Shown: positions 1 to 8,421, numbered from the stretch's first letter. The stretch: DNA of 40,668 bases from Paracoccaceae bacterium (GCA_002709505.1 PARB01000058.1:1-40668), one strand, 5' to 3'. Notes: a model not told the origin generated them from the letters alone. Numbers and translations are program-made.

Positions 1-2
1 CC

Positions 3-1295
3 CTGGTCGAGGCGCGCGGCCCGACCCGGCCGGTGCGCGAGCCGGCGGCCGTGCCTGTCGCGACCGACAGCGCGCCGCCGTTGCCGATCCAGGCGGCGAA
101 GCTCAAGGTCATGGTGGAGCAGGGCGACGGCGGCGCCTGGAACCAGCCCTATGTTGCTGCCTTCGACGACGGGATCGACGCCGACCGCCTGCAGGCGGCA
201 CTCGAGCGTCTCGCCATCGAGCATTTCCCACTCTCAGCCGTGTGGGACGCCGATGCCGGGCTGTGGCGGCGGGGAAAGGGGCGGCCGGCGCATGTCCGCC
301 GCGCCGTTCGCGACCAGGCGGAGGCGCAGGCGGCGATTGCGGAGGAATCTTGGCGGCCCTTCGACGTGACCCGCGAGCCGTTGTTTCGTGTCGTTCAGGT
401 GGATCTCCCCGATGGCGCGTCCTGGCTTGCCTTCGTCTCGCACAACATCATGGTGTCGGGGCAGGCGAACGACTATTTCACCGCGGTGATGGAGACGGCA
501 TCGGGCGGTGCGGATACGGTTCGTCCGCACGAGACCGATTTTCCGCATCTCGTTGCCTGGCGCGCGGGTTGGGAGCGGGACCGCAGGGCGGCTGCGCGGC
601 GGACCTGGATCGATCGCTGCGCGGCGGTCCGCGACTGGCCGGTCTATGAGGCGGCTGAGGTCAATCCGGTCGATCATCGCGTCGCGATCCTGCCCGAGGG
701 CGCCGAGGCCGGGTTCGTCGAGGCCATGCAGGCGGCGGGTGTGACGGTTGCGGCCGGGCTTGCGCGCATCCTGCAGGACTTGCCGGAGGCGCGAGCCGGG
801 CTGCTCGGCGTTCTCGTCGACGGGCGCGAGGCGGCCGGCTTCGGCGGCGTCTTCGCGCCGATGGCGGCAACCCTGCCGCTGGTGGTCGACGCCGGGCGCA
901 GGGGAGACCTTGCTGCCATTCAGCACGGTCTCGACACGGCCATCGACGGTTATCCCTTCACGCTCAGCATGCTGGAAGAGGGGCTGCGGGAGAGCGGCCG
1001 GCTCAGCGAACGGGAACGGGCCGCCTTCGTGACGCTTTCGGTCGAACAGCCCATGGCCGTGCCGGTTATCGGCGGGCGACGCGGCCGCTGGCTTCGCGAG
1101 ATCAACGGCGCGCTGCGGCGGGAGGACACGAAGACCGTCTTCCCGCTCGCGCTCAATGTCGAAATCGATCCGCAAGGCTGGATCGTTGAGGTAACCTGTT
1201 CCACACAACTCCTGGGCGCATCGCGTGCCGAGGCCATTCTCGATGACGTGGTGGGCGCGCTGACCTCGGTGCAGGCCACCCGTCGCAGCGCCTGA
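3..1295 (+). CDS. NRPS-type condensation-domain protein, 3' part (5' end outside window)
   Basis: The reading frame is open from the first bases of the window, so the gene almost certainly starts upstream; a GTG at 33 is a possible but unconvincing start. About 430 residues are visible. The opening LPIQAAKLKVMVEQ followed by a hydrophobic/aromatic stretch resembles the first core motif of condensation (C) domains. The position of the catalytic HHxxxDG motif is occupied by SHNIMVSG (near residue 136 counted from 33), so the second His and the Asp are missing. The C-terminal ALNVEIDPQGWIVEVTCS resembles the late C-domain strand. Seen: C-domain-like fold pattern. Known: C domains form amide or ester bonds in nonribosomal synthesis. 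Inferred: this may be the terminal domain of a larger synthetase, possibly inactive in classical condensation. The next gene follows after 34 bases on the same strand. Confidence 0.62.
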   Translation: MVEARGPTRPVREPAAVPVATDSAPPLPIQAAKLKVMVEQGDGGAWNQPYVAAFDDGIDADRLQAALERLAIEHFPLSAVWDADAGLWRRGKGRPAHVRRAVRDQAEAQAAIAEESWRPFDVTREPLFRVVQVDLPDGASWLAFVSHNIMVSGQANDYFTAVMETASGGADTVRPHETDFPHLVAWRAGWERDRRAAARRTWIDRCAAVRDWPVYEAAEVNPVDHRVAILPEGAEAGFVEAMQAAGVTVAAGLARILQDLPEARAGLLGVLVDGREAAGFGGVFAPMAATLPLVVDAGRRGDLAAIQHGLDTAIDGYPFTLSMLEEGLRESGRLSERERAAFVTLSVEQPMAVPVIGGRRGRWLREINGALRREDTKTVFPLALNVEIDPQGWIVEVTCSTQLLGASRAEAILDDVVGALTSVQATRRSA

Positions 1296-1329
1296 GGATC
1301 GTCAAACACGAAAGAGGGGGGAGCAAGCC

Positions 1330-2394
1330 ATGTGGACTGCGACATACGAGCCTTTTGTGGTTCCGCTTGAAGACGCCGGCACCCGCATCCGGCCCGTCGC
1401 GGCCGAGGCCGCACAGCCCATGCTGAATTTCCCGGTCCTGCGGCCCCGTTACCTGCCGCCCGACACAAGGATGACCGAGGCGCTTTTGCGTGTCGAGGCG
1501 CCGCCGACGGAGGATGACGCCATCGAGCGCGGCGCTCGCCCGCCTGACTGGACGAGCGCCAACACCTGTTCCTACCTGATGCGGTTTGCAGGGGCGGGGC
1601 GGCGCTTCCGCCTCAAGCAGTTTTTCTATGACTGGGCGCCGCCGGCCTGCGACCATCCGCCATTGTGGGCCGGCGCCGTCCGGCCCGTGCCCTCGGTTCC
1701 GCCCTATGTGACCTGGATCGGCACGGACTTCATGGAGCGGGCCGGGGCCACGTCGCGCATCAACCGGACCTCGGTGGAGATGTCGATCGCCGAGGGCGCC
1801 TATACGGACGAGGAGATCGCAGCGATCTTCAGCGGTCTCGAGCCGGTCGACGGGCAGGCCGCCCGCGTGCTGGAGTCCCAGTCCTTCGCGAAGCTGACCT
1901 ATTGGTCGCGCCACGACCTGCCGGTCGTCAATGTGCCCTACGGGCTGTTCCGTTTCGGACGCAGCGACGACGCCGAGCGAGGTGCCTGGGCGAGCGGTGC
2001 GCTCGAGACGCCGGGCATTCGCCAGCCCCGGCTCGATCCGGCATCGGGCTTCGTGCTCGACAGCACGGGCCTGTTCGGCGACGCGGAAACCCGCGAGGTG
2101 GAACTGATTTTCACCGCACCGCCTGGACGGGGCCGCGAGGTCCGCTTCATCCTGCAGGCCGGCGACAGGGGGCGCATCGCCTGGCCGCCCGTTGCCTCCT
2201 CCCACCCGGCGAATGGCGAGACGACAACCCTGGACGGGGCGGAGGCGCATATCCGCTTTATCGACGAGGCGGTCGGCCCCTGGGCCGCGGTCTTCGAGCG
2301 CGCCGGCACCCGCGCCCTCGTCATGACGTCGTCCGCGCATGGCCATGACAGGGCCTGGTTCATGGATCTTCTCGCCAAGACAGATTGGAGCTGA
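1330..2394 (+). CDS. Unrecognised 354-aa soluble protein
   Basis: I do not recognise this family. The ATG is preceded by a strong purine-rich ribosome site (AAAGAGGGGGGAG), which fixes the start. The protein has no obvious signal peptide or membrane segment. It is rich in Trp, Pro and Arg and has a central aromatic part (LKQFFYDWAPP, YVTWIGTDFM) that looks like a folded enzymatic or ligand-binding domain rather than low-complexity sequence. It lies between a condensation-domain gene and an MFS transporter; its stop almost touches the GTG start of the transporter, so the three are probably co-transcribed. By position it could modify or handle the product of the upstream synthetase, but no catalytic motif supports a specific reaction. 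Confidence 0.8.
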   Translation: MWTATYEPFVVPLEDAGTRIRPVAAEAAQPMLNFPVLRPRYLPPDTRMTEALLRVEAPPTEDDAIERGARPPDWTSANTCSYLMRFAGAGRRFRLKQFFYDWAPPACDHPPLWAGAVRPVPSVPPYVTWIGTDFMERAGATSRINRTSVEMSIAEGAYTDEEIAAIFSGLEPVDGQAARVLESQSFAKLTYWSRHDLPVVNVPYGLFRFGRSDDAERGAWASGALETPGIRQPRLDPASGFVLDSTGLFGDAETREVELIFTAPPGRGREVRFILQAGDRGRIAWPPVASSHPANGETTTLDGAEAHIRFIDEAVGPWAAVFERAGTRALVMTSSAHGHDRAWFMDLLAKTDWS

Positions 2395-2395
2395 T

Positions 2396-3619
2396 GTGAC
2401 GGAGGATCAGATCGCGCGCCCGGCCCGGCTGGACTGGCGGACCCGCATCCTCCTTTATGGCTACGGTTTTTTCGACGGGCTGATCCTGATCTATCCGGTC
2501 TATCTGCTGTATTTCCGCGATCAGGGCCTGAGCGAGACGGAAATCGCCACGCTGTTGATGCTGTGGCCGATTTCCTCGCTGCTGTTCGAATTGCCGTCGG
2601 GCTATCTCGCCGACCGCTTCTCCAAGAAGACGATTCTCGTGGTCGGGCATGTCGCCTATCTCGGCTGTTTCGCCGTCTGGCATGTCCTGCCGACCTTCAC
2701 CGGCTTCGGGATCGGACTTGCCCTTTGGGGCATGCGCGGGGCGCTCTCTTCCGGGGCTTTCCGCTCCTTCCTCTATGAGGAGATGGAGGCGCGCGGCACC
2801 CGCAACGCCTTCGTCCGGGTGCTCGGGCAGATCAATGCGCTGAAATGGACGGCCATGCTGGTCGCCTATTCGGTCGGCCCGGCGCTGATGACCTTCGGTT
2901 TTACCCTGGTTCTCGCCCTGACGGCCACCGCAGCCGTCATCGCGCTTGCCGCGCTTCTTCTCGTGGAGCGCAAGGCATCCCCTGTCGCCGACGACGACAC
3001 GGCAGGCTTCGGTGGGTTTTTCCGGGCCCTGAACAGCCATGTGCTGCGCGAGCCTTCCGTCCTGCGGGTGGTCCTTTTCGGCGGAGCGCTGCTCGGCACC
3101 GGGGCGGTCGATGAATATTGGCCGCTGCTCGGGACCGATCTCGGCGTTCCGGAAACGGCGCTCGGCCTGTTTCTCGGCGCCATCATGGGCGCGCAGGCGC
3201 TTGGCGATCTGCTGGCCCACCGCCTTGCCGCGCAGAGGCCTCTCTTCGTCGGCGCGGCGGTCGCCGGCGCGGGGGCCCTGCTTCTCTTCGGCGTCGCGTT
3301 CGGAACCCTCTATGTGGCCCTGCCGGCGGTTGTCGTTTTCGCCATGCTCTATCAGTGCGCGGTGACCGCGAATTCCGGTCTCTTGCACGACCGGGTCGAA
3401 GGCTCCGTTCGCGCAACCGCCGCGTCGATCCTGGGGTTTGCCTCCAATATCATCTCCATCCTGCTGTTTTACGCGATCGGCCAGATCTCGGAACGCGCCG
3501 GTGTGCCGATCGCCATCGCCTGCGCCGGCGGGGTTTTCCTGGCCATCGGCCTTGCCGGCATCCGCATGGAGCAGAAAGCCGGGCGCCTAGCGGGCGAGCG
3601 TGGCGGCAAGGACGCATAG
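2396..3619 (+). CDS. MFS transporter, probable exporter
   Basis: A 407-aa polytopic membrane protein of the major facilitator superfamily. After TM2 it carries motif A in the form GYLADRFSKKT. The start is taken as the GTG at 2396, one base after the preceding stop, with GGAG at 2387-2390. The ATG at 2339 in the same frame would overlap the upstream gene by 56 bases and adds non-membrane residues. Alternating hydrophobic segments run to the C-terminus, which ends in a short basic tail. Coupling to a condensation-domain gene suggests it exports a small peptide or amide product, but the substrate cannot be read from sequence. Its 3' end overlaps the convergent dctM-type gene by 33 bases. Confidence 0.85.
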   Translation: MTEDQIARPARLDWRTRILLYGYGFFDGLILIYPVYLLYFRDQGLSETEIATLLMLWPISSLLFELPSGYLADRFSKKTILVVGHVAYLGCFAVWHVLPTFTGFGIGLALWGMRGALSSGAFRSFLYEEMEARGTRNAFVRVLGQINALKWTAMLVAYSVGPALMTFGFTLVLALTATAAVIALAALLLVERKASPVADDDTAGFGGFFRALNSHVLREPSVLRVVLFGGALLGTGAVDEYWPLLGTDLGVPETALGLFLGAIMGAQALGDLLAHRLAAQRPLFVGAAVAGAGALLLFGVAFGTLYVALPAVVVFAMLYQCAVTANSGLLHDRVEGSVRATAASILGFASNIISILLFYAIGQISERAGVPIAIACAGGVFLAIGLAGIRMEQKAGRLAGERGGKDA

Positions 3620-4861
3620 ACCGCCCAGAACCAAGAGTTTGGCGGCGAGAAACGGCAGCACCGCGCGAATGATCGCGGGAAGCGTCATGCGATCGTTCAT
3701 GACCCCGCTTGCCACGATCAGCAGCAGGCCGAAGGGCGGGGTGATCAGGCCGATTTCCATGCACAGCAGGATCACCAGACAGGCCTGGAGCGGGGAAACG
3801 CCGGCGGCCGTCAGGACCGGCAGGACGAGCGGCACGAGGATCAGCGCCATGCTCACGCCGTCGACGAAGCAACCGAGAAGGATTGCGGCAAGGGCGCAGG
3901 CGAGAAGAAGGGCGAGCGGCGCCCCGGCGAGCACCTGCAGCATGTCGCGCACGCCTTGCGCGATGCCGAGAAAGACAAGAACCTGGGAAAAGATGCCGGC
4001 CGCGGCGATGACGAGAAGCAGGCCGGCTCCCTCGGTTGCGGCGCGTGTCGCCGCGCGCAAGAAGGCCTGGCGGTCAAGCTCGCCGGATGCGCCGAGAAGC
4101 AGAACCGTGGTCAGGAGCCCGAGGGCGGCGGCTTCCGTCGGGGTGGCGATTCCAAAACCGATGCCGGCAACCATGACGGCAAAGATCGCCCCGGCGCGCA
4201 GCACGTGGGGGAGGAGCGGGGGCGGGGTGTCCGGTGTTGCATCGCTTTTGCCCGGGATCGCGGGTTCGGTGAAGCGGATCACCGTCGCATGGGCAAGGGC
4301 GAGGCATGCGCCCAACGGCAGGATGGCGATCAGCATCGCGCCGACATCGACCTGGGCGATAGAGGCAACGAGTACGGCGAGTGCCGACGGCGGAACGAAG
4401 ATGGCGATGCCGCCGCTGGCGAGTGCGGCGCCGGTGAGCGGGCCGGGATCGGCGCGGCCCGCGTCCGTTGCCGGCTTCAGCGTGTTGAGGATGAGGGCGG
4501 CGGCGGCGAGAGAGGAGCCTGAGACGGCGGAGAGCAGCACGCCGCTGCCAAGTGCGACGAAGCCCTGGCGGTTTCCAGCCGCCCCGAGCCGGCCGCGGAC
4601 GGCGGCGATGGCCCGGGCGCCGGCGCCGCTTTCGACCAGCAGATGGCCGATCATGAGAAAGAGCGGGATCGGCAGCAGCACGAAGCGCGACAGGCCTTCC
4701 ACCAGCGAGCGCGACAACAATGTCACGCCGATCGTGCCCGGAAAGACAAAAAGCGCGGCACCGAACACCACCGCCAGAAAGGCGAAGAACACCGGCACGC
4801 CGGAAAGGATCAGTCCGATCTGGCAGGCAAGGATCAGGGCGAGGGGACCGAGCCAGTCCAA
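3587..4861 (-). CDS. dctM: TRAP transporter large permease (DctM type)
   Basis: A 424-aa, very hydrophobic protein of the TRAP DctM family, the cytoplasmic-membrane subunit that moves organic anions with sodium. Typical features are the N-terminal ILSGVPVFFAFL segment, the inner GSSLAAAALILNTLKPA and GGIAIFVPPSALAVL stretches, the TPTEAAALGLL motif, and a C-terminal EIGLITPPFGLLLIV segment. Length is normal for the family. It is the last gene of a minus-strand operon with the binding protein (5315-6352) and small permease (4868-5305); only six bases separate it from the small permease. The substrate is not evident. The 3' end overlaps the convergent MFS gene. Confidence 0.93.
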   Translation of the reverse strand: MDWLGPLALILACQIGLILSGVPVFFAFLAVVFGAALFVFPGTIGVTLLSRSLVEGLSRFVLLPIPLFLMIGHLLVESGAGARAIAAVRGRLGAAGNRQGFVALGSGVLLSAVSGSSLAAAALILNTLKPATDAGRADPGPLTGAALASGGIAIFVPPSALAVLVASIAQVDVGAMLIAILPLGACLALAHATVIRFTEPAIPGKSDATPDTPPPLLPHVLRAGAIFAVMVAGIGFGIATPTEAAALGLLTTVLLLGASGELDRQAFLRAATRAATEGAGLLLVIAAAGIFSQVLVFLGIAQGVRDMLQVLAGAPLALLLACALAAILLGCFVDGVSMALILVPLVLPVLTAAGVSPLQACLVILLCMEIGLITPPFGLLLIVASGVMNDRMTLPAIIRAVLPFLAAKLLVLGGLCVLAATLAR

Positions 4862-4867
4862 GGCCGG

Positions 4868-5305
4868 TCAGGCCCGGTTGCGGGCAAGGGCGGCGAGGCC
4901 GGCAACCCCGAACGCGAGTGCGGCTGCCGCCCAGACCGGAGCTTCGGGCACGTCGAGACCCTGGCGAAAATGGGCGTCCTCAAGCCAGGCGTCGCGTGCA
5001 AGGCCGGCATAGCGGAGGCTGAGCGCGATGCAGAGCCCGGCGGTGAGTGCCGCGATCGCGCGGGTCCGCAGCGGGGATGCGCCGCCGCCCCATTGCAGCG
5101 CGATATGTCCACCCGCCCGCGACAGGCCGGGCAGGGCGGCGAGCACCGAGGCGAGCAGCAGATATTCGACCCGCTCCAGACCGATGACCACGGACAGTCC
5201 AAGATGGCGAAGCCCGAAATCGGCCAGGATCGCGGCAACGATTGCGAGCAGAAGGCCGGCGGAGAGAACGGTGGAGATGCGGACGAGCGATGTGAGCAGA
5301 CGCAT
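4868..5305 (-). CDS. dctQ: TRAP transporter small permease (DctQ type)
   Basis: A 145-aa protein with four predicted hydrophobic segments, beginning MRLLTSLVRISTVLSAGLLLAIVAAILADF, as in DctQ-family small TRAP subunits. It pairs with DctM in the membrane and is needed for binding-protein-dependent uptake. It sits between the binding protein (9 bases upstream) and the large permease (6 bases downstream), the usual P-Q-M order. DctQ proteins are poorly conserved, so the call rests on hydrophobicity, length and gene order more than on a signature motif. Confidence 0.88.
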   Translation of the reverse strand: MRLLTSLVRISTVLSAGLLLAIVAAILADFGLRHLGLSVVIGLERVEYLLLASVLAALPGLSRAGGHIALQWGGGASPLRTRAIAALTAGLCIALSLRYAGLARDAWLEDAHFRQGLDVPEAPVWAAAALAFGVAGLAALARNRA

Positions 5306-5314
5306 GCCTCTGAC

Positions 5315-6352
5315 TCACTCGCCGGCAAGTGCCCGCAGCCGCGCGACGATCTCGGGGCTTCGGGCGGCAAGATCGGCCCAATAGGCGGATTCCGCCCGCG
5401 ACACGAGATCGGCGCCGAGATCGATCGTGGCGATGCCGGCCTCGTCCTGTTTGGCCAGTTCCTTGCGGGTCGTCTCCGCCATCCGTTCGCTCGCCCGGGG
5501 CTCGAACTGCTGCACCGCGCGTTCGAGCGCCTGGCGATCCGCCTCCGCAAGGCCGTTCCAGATGCGCGCGTTCATCACGATGGCGATGGCCGTCTTGTAG
5601 AACCCGGGCTCCACCCGGTGGCGCACGAAGGCATCCCAGCCGAAGGTGGTGACGTCCCACGCCGGCCAGCCGAACCCGTCGACGGCGCCGGCGCTCAGGG
5701 CCGCGTGGAGCTCGCCCGGCGGCAGGGTGAGGGTGGTCGCCCCGAGGCTTTCGTAGAAGGCGTCATAGACCGGGGTCACCCGCAGGCGAAGGCCGGAGAA
5801 ATCGAGCTTTTCAACGGGATCGACCAGATAGGTAAAAAACGGAACGGTGTCGCCATAGACCCCCAGGAGCTTCAGTCCAGCCTTTTCGTGCACCTCCTCG
5901 AGGATCTCCCATGCGGGAGTGGTACGCATCTCGTGATAGCGACCGGGCAGAAGCTGCAGGGCTTCCGCTTCCACCGCCAGGTCGCGATAGTAGTTGACCG
6001 GGAGAACGCCGATCTCGACCGCGCCAAGGGCGACCGCCCGGCCGAGCTCGAACGGCGGCACGGCCTCGGGCCCGCCGATCACCGTGATCCGGGGACCGGT
6101 CTCCCCGGCCGATGCATTGATCCCGGCCACCAGGTCCTGGAACGGGGCGATGAAGGCGGATCCCGGCGGCAGAAAGGTCACGGCCTTGAGCGGGGAGGCC
6201 GTCTCGGCCCGGACCCCGACCGGCAATGAGATCGACAGTGCGACCGTCACCGCACCTGAGAGGGCGACCGACAGAACAATTGGGGCGGCAAGGGCGAGGT
6301 TGCCGGTCATGACGACCCGGACCCAGCCTCGGACGAGCGAACGCAGGGACAT
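5315..6352 (-). CDS. dctP: TRAP transporter periplasmic substrate-binding protein (DctP type)
   Basis: A 345-aa periplasmic binding protein. It has a long N-terminal signal region ending near VGVRA-ET (about residue 50). The mature part follows the DctP pattern: FLPPGS...FIAPFQDLV at the start, VEIGVLPVNYY, and the SGLRLRVTP segment that normally supplies the carboxylate-binding Arg, followed by ALSAGAVDGFGWP. The chosen start has GAGG eight bases upstream; a second ATG 14 codons in would still leave a signal peptide. It is the first gene of the TRAP operon. A promoter with an overlapping palindrome lies at 6383-6424. That operator shares its core with the one before the dioxygenase operon (32302-32317), suggesting common control. 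The ligand is unknown; the family usually binds organic acids. Confidence 0.92.
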   Translation of the reverse strand: MSLRSLVRGWVRVVMTGNLALAAPIVLSVALSGAVTVALSISLPVGVRAETASPLKAVTFLPPGSAFIAPFQDLVAGINASAGETGPRITVIGGPEAVPPFELGRAVALGAVEIGVLPVNYYRDLAVEAEALQLLPGRYHEMRTTPAWEILEEVHEKAGLKLLGVYGDTVPFFTYLVDPVEKLDFSGLRLRVTPVYDAFYESLGATTLTLPPGELHAALSAGAVDGFGWPAWDVTTFGWDAFVRHRVEPGFYKTAIAIVMNARIWNGLAEADRQALERAVQQFEPRASERMAETTRKELAKQDEAGIATIDLGADLVSRAESAYWADLAARSPEIVARLRALAGE

Positions 6353-6382
6353 CGGGCAACCTCACAGGTGGGATCTCGCAAA

Positions 6383-6424
6383 AATTGTAGGATCCAGATA
6401 ATACAATTGCTGACGCAGCGTCAA
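6383..6424 (-). promoter_or_regulatory. Promoter and operator of the first TRAP operon
   Basis: On the minus strand there is a TTGACG -35 (6419-6424) and a TATTAT -10 (6398-6403) with a short 15-base spacer. A perfect 7-bp dyad AATTGTA-N12-TACAATT spans 6383-6408. Directly downstream of the -10 is the half-site GGATCCTACAA (6385-6395), part of a TTGTAGGATC-CTACAA palindrome that recurs at 32302-32317. Such GATC-centred TTGT/ACAA palindromes resemble sites of FCD-subfamily GntR repressors; the regulator is not in the window. Confidence 0.6.
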
Positions 6425-6520
6425 GAACTTGCAACCGGCCTGCGTCCGCGTTGCCCCGAATGCCCCTCGCGATCTCGACGGTCACGGTGACCGGGTGAAC
6501 GCTTGCGTGCCTCCCCGATG

Positions 6521-6552
6521 TTGACCCTCCAGTTGCTGGAAGTGTTTGCGTG
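6521..6552 (+). promoter_or_regulatory. CueR/HmrR-like metal-responsive promoter box 1
   Basis: TTGACCCTCC-N7-GGAAGTG: the -35 TTGACC merges with the left arm ACCCTCC (6524-6530) and the right arm is GGAAGTG (6538-6544). This is the layout of MerR-family copper promoters, in which the dyad fills an over-long 19-20 bp spacer. It lies 117 bases before the DUF305 gene. No good -10 is visible, which is common in activator-dependent promoters of this type. Confidence 0.7.
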
Positions 6553-6668
6553 CCGCGACCTCGGCGGTTCGCCGCCGCCGTCCCGTCCAGCGGGTCTGCC
6601 TCGCCAAACGTGGAACTTCGACACCGAAGTCCCGTTTGCAATCCACAGGGTGCCACCAGGAGGGAACC

Positions 6669-7529
6669 ATGAATTACGGTCGCTTTTTTGCAATGATCGC
6701 CACATCGACGGTGGTGATGTTCGGGCTCATGTATCTGAACACTTATCTCGTCGGCCACGCGTTCTGGTCCGAGACCCGCGCCTATATGGCGCTGGTCATG
6801 GGTGCGACGATGGCGATCATCATGCTCGCCTACATGCTGTCGATGTATACGGACCGGCGTTTGAACATCGCGATCTTCACGGGGTCTGTGGTGGTCTTCG
6901 CCGTCGCGCTGTGGCTCGTCCGCAGCCAGATAACCGTCGGGGACCGCAGCTACATGAGCGCGATGATCCCGCATCACTCCATCGCGATCATGACCTCAAG
7001 TCGCGCCGATATCCGCGATGCGCGTGTTCGCACCCTGGCCGATGACATCATCTACGCCCAGGACAAGGAGATTGCCGAGATGCGGTATCTCATCGCGGAT
7101 ATCGACGCCAATGGCCGAAAGACCTTCACAGGCGAGAGCGAACCGGCCTCGCTCGTCGCTGCCGAGGAGGCGCTTGCCAGCGAAAGCGTATCGACGGTGG
7201 ATCCGGAATTTCTGAGCGATGCGGAAATCGCCGCAGCCTTTCCCGAGGGCACCGTCGCCTGCCGCTTCACCTACACCGAGGACAGCCCTCCCGTGCTGGT
7301 CGTCGCGGAGAACACCGAGGGACCGGCCGCGCTCGTCAAGATCAGCGGGGATCTCGTCCGTCTGTCCGGTGACGACGCGGCCGGAACGAGCGGTGCCGGT
7401 TTCGAAGCCGGGCCGCTTGCCGCCACGCTCCGCCCGGCCGGAGACGGCGGCCTGTTCGACCTGGTGGTGAGTGCTGGGTCACAGTACCGGGCCGGGTTCC
7501 GGGGCCAGTATGTCTGCGCGGGCCAATAG
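6669..7529 (+). CDS. Membrane-anchored DUF305 protein with extra C-terminal domain
   Basis: A 286-aa protein. The start at 6669 is preceded by AGGAGGGA; an upstream in-frame ATG at 6546 lies inside the promoter region and gives an unlikely basic leader. Residues about 7-85 form three membrane segments. A DUF305 segment follows at about 95-140, with the typical MSAMIPHHSIAIM motif and a helical tail (IIYAQDKEIAEMRYLI). From about 170 to the end is a separate domain of unknown type with two cysteines (VACRF and the terminal YVCAGQ), possibly a disulfide. DUF305 proteins often occur in copper and silver resistance loci, and the conserved His-His/Met residues suggest metal binding. It is the first gene behind a CueR-like box and is followed after nine bases by the glutaredoxin-MauE fusion. 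Confidence 0.88.
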   Translation: MNYGRFFAMIATSTVVMFGLMYLNTYLVGHAFWSETRAYMALVMGATMAIIMLAYMLSMYTDRRLNIAIFTGSVVVFAVALWLVRSQITVGDRSYMSAMIPHHSIAIMTSSRADIRDARVRTLADDIIYAQDKEIAEMRYLIADIDANGRKTFTGESEPASLVAAEEALASESVSTVDPEFLSDAEIAAAFPEGTVACRFTYTEDSPPVLVVAENTEGPAALVKISGDLVRLSGDDAAGTSGAGFEAGPLAATLRPAGDGGLFDLVVSAGSQYRAGFRGQYVCAGQ

Positions 7530-7538
7530 GAGAGCACC

Positions 7539-8300
7539 ATGACGAAGGACACACCCCAAACCGCACGGCTCTACCGGATGGTGATGCCGGATCACCTCTG
7601 CCCGTTCGGCCTGAAGACGAAGGACCTGCTGCAACGGCAGGGGTTCAAGGTGGAGGATCACCCGCTCACCACCCGCGACGAGACCGATGCCTTTCTGGAA
7701 GCGGAGGGCGTCGAGACGACGCCCCAGGTCTTCATCGGCGACGCGCGGATCGGCGGCTATGAGGAGTTGCGGGTGCACCTGGGGCTCGACCCGCCGCCGG
7801 AAGAGCAGAGCGATACGAGCTACCAGCCGGTCGTCGCGATCTTTTCCGTCGCGGCCCTGCTCGCGCTGGGCCTGTCGTTTCACCAGTATGGAACCGTGCT
7901 CAGCTTGCGGGCGGTCGAATGGTTCATCTCGTTGTCGATGACGATCCTGGCGGTGCAGAAGCTGCAGGATGTGGAGAGCTTCTCCACCATGTTCCTGAAC
8001 TACGACCTGCTGGCGCGCCGCTTCGTTCCTTACGCGAAGGTCTATCCCTTCGGCGAGGCGCTTGCCGGCATTCTGATGACCGCGGGCGTGTTCGTCTGGA
8101 TTTCCGCGCCGGTTGCCCTGTTCATTGGCACGGTGGGGGCCGTCAGTATCTTCAAGGCGGTCTATATCGACAGGCGCGAGCTCAAGTGCGCCTGCGCCGG
8201 CGGCAATACATCGGTGCCGCTTGGCTTCGTCTCGCTGACGGAAAGCCTGATGATGATGGCGATGGGACTGTGGATGCCGGTGCGGGCATTCCTGCTTTGA
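7539..8300 (+). CDS. Glutaredoxin-MauE/DoxX-like membrane fusion protein
   Basis: A 253-aa fusion. Residues about 8-88 are a glutaredoxin domain with a CPFG active site (Cys at 21, a monothiol-like CPxG rather than CPYC) and the cis-proline region TTPQVFIGDARIGGYEEL. Residues about 95-250 are four to five membrane segments of the MauE/DoxX type, with a conserved LKCACAGGNTSVPLGFVS cysteine pair near 217-219. MauE-like proteins act in disulfide formation or electron transfer at the membrane in methylamine dehydrogenase maturation. Here no mau genes are present and the gene follows DUF305 in a metal-responsive unit. A role in thiol redox chemistry or metal handling during copper stress is inferred. 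The start has GGAG upstream and lies nine bases from the previous stop. Confidence 0.85.
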   Translation: MTKDTPQTARLYRMVMPDHLCPFGLKTKDLLQRQGFKVEDHPLTTRDETDAFLEAEGVETTPQVFIGDARIGGYEELRVHLGLDPPPEEQSDTSYQPVVAIFSVAALLALGLSFHQYGTVLSLRAVEWFISLSMTILAVQKLQDVESFSTMFLNYDLLARRFVPYAKVYPFGEALAGILMTAGVFVWISAPVALFIGTVGAVSIFKAVYIDRRELKCACAGGNTSVPLGFVSLTESLMMMAMGLWMPVRAFLL

Positions 8301-8315
8301 ACCCGGCCTCCGGGC

Positions 8316-8347
8316 TTGACCTTCCCCCTGCTGGACGTTGCCAGGGT
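8316..8347 (+). promoter_or_regulatory. CueR/HmrR-like metal-responsive promoter box 2
   Basis: TTGACCTTCC-N7-GGACGTT: -35 TTGACC at 8316-8321, left arm ACCTTCC (8319-8325), right arm GGACGTT (8333-8339). A CAGGGT hexamer lies 20 bases beyond the -35 (8342-8347), and the same hexamer sits at the matching place in box 3. The sequence closely resembles known CueR-type copA promoters. It lies 75 bases before the APC permease gene. Confidence 0.75.
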
Positions 8348-8421
8348 GCATGGAGGGCGGCGCCTCCTTCCAGCAACAGGTTTCATCATGAAATCCGCAG
8401 CCGCCGTCGTTTGGAGCACGC

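Noticed and set aside
4643..6229. 528-codon plus-strand frame opposite the TRAP genes
   Set aside because: Low-complexity composition and no ribosome site; the minus-strand TRAP genes explain the region.
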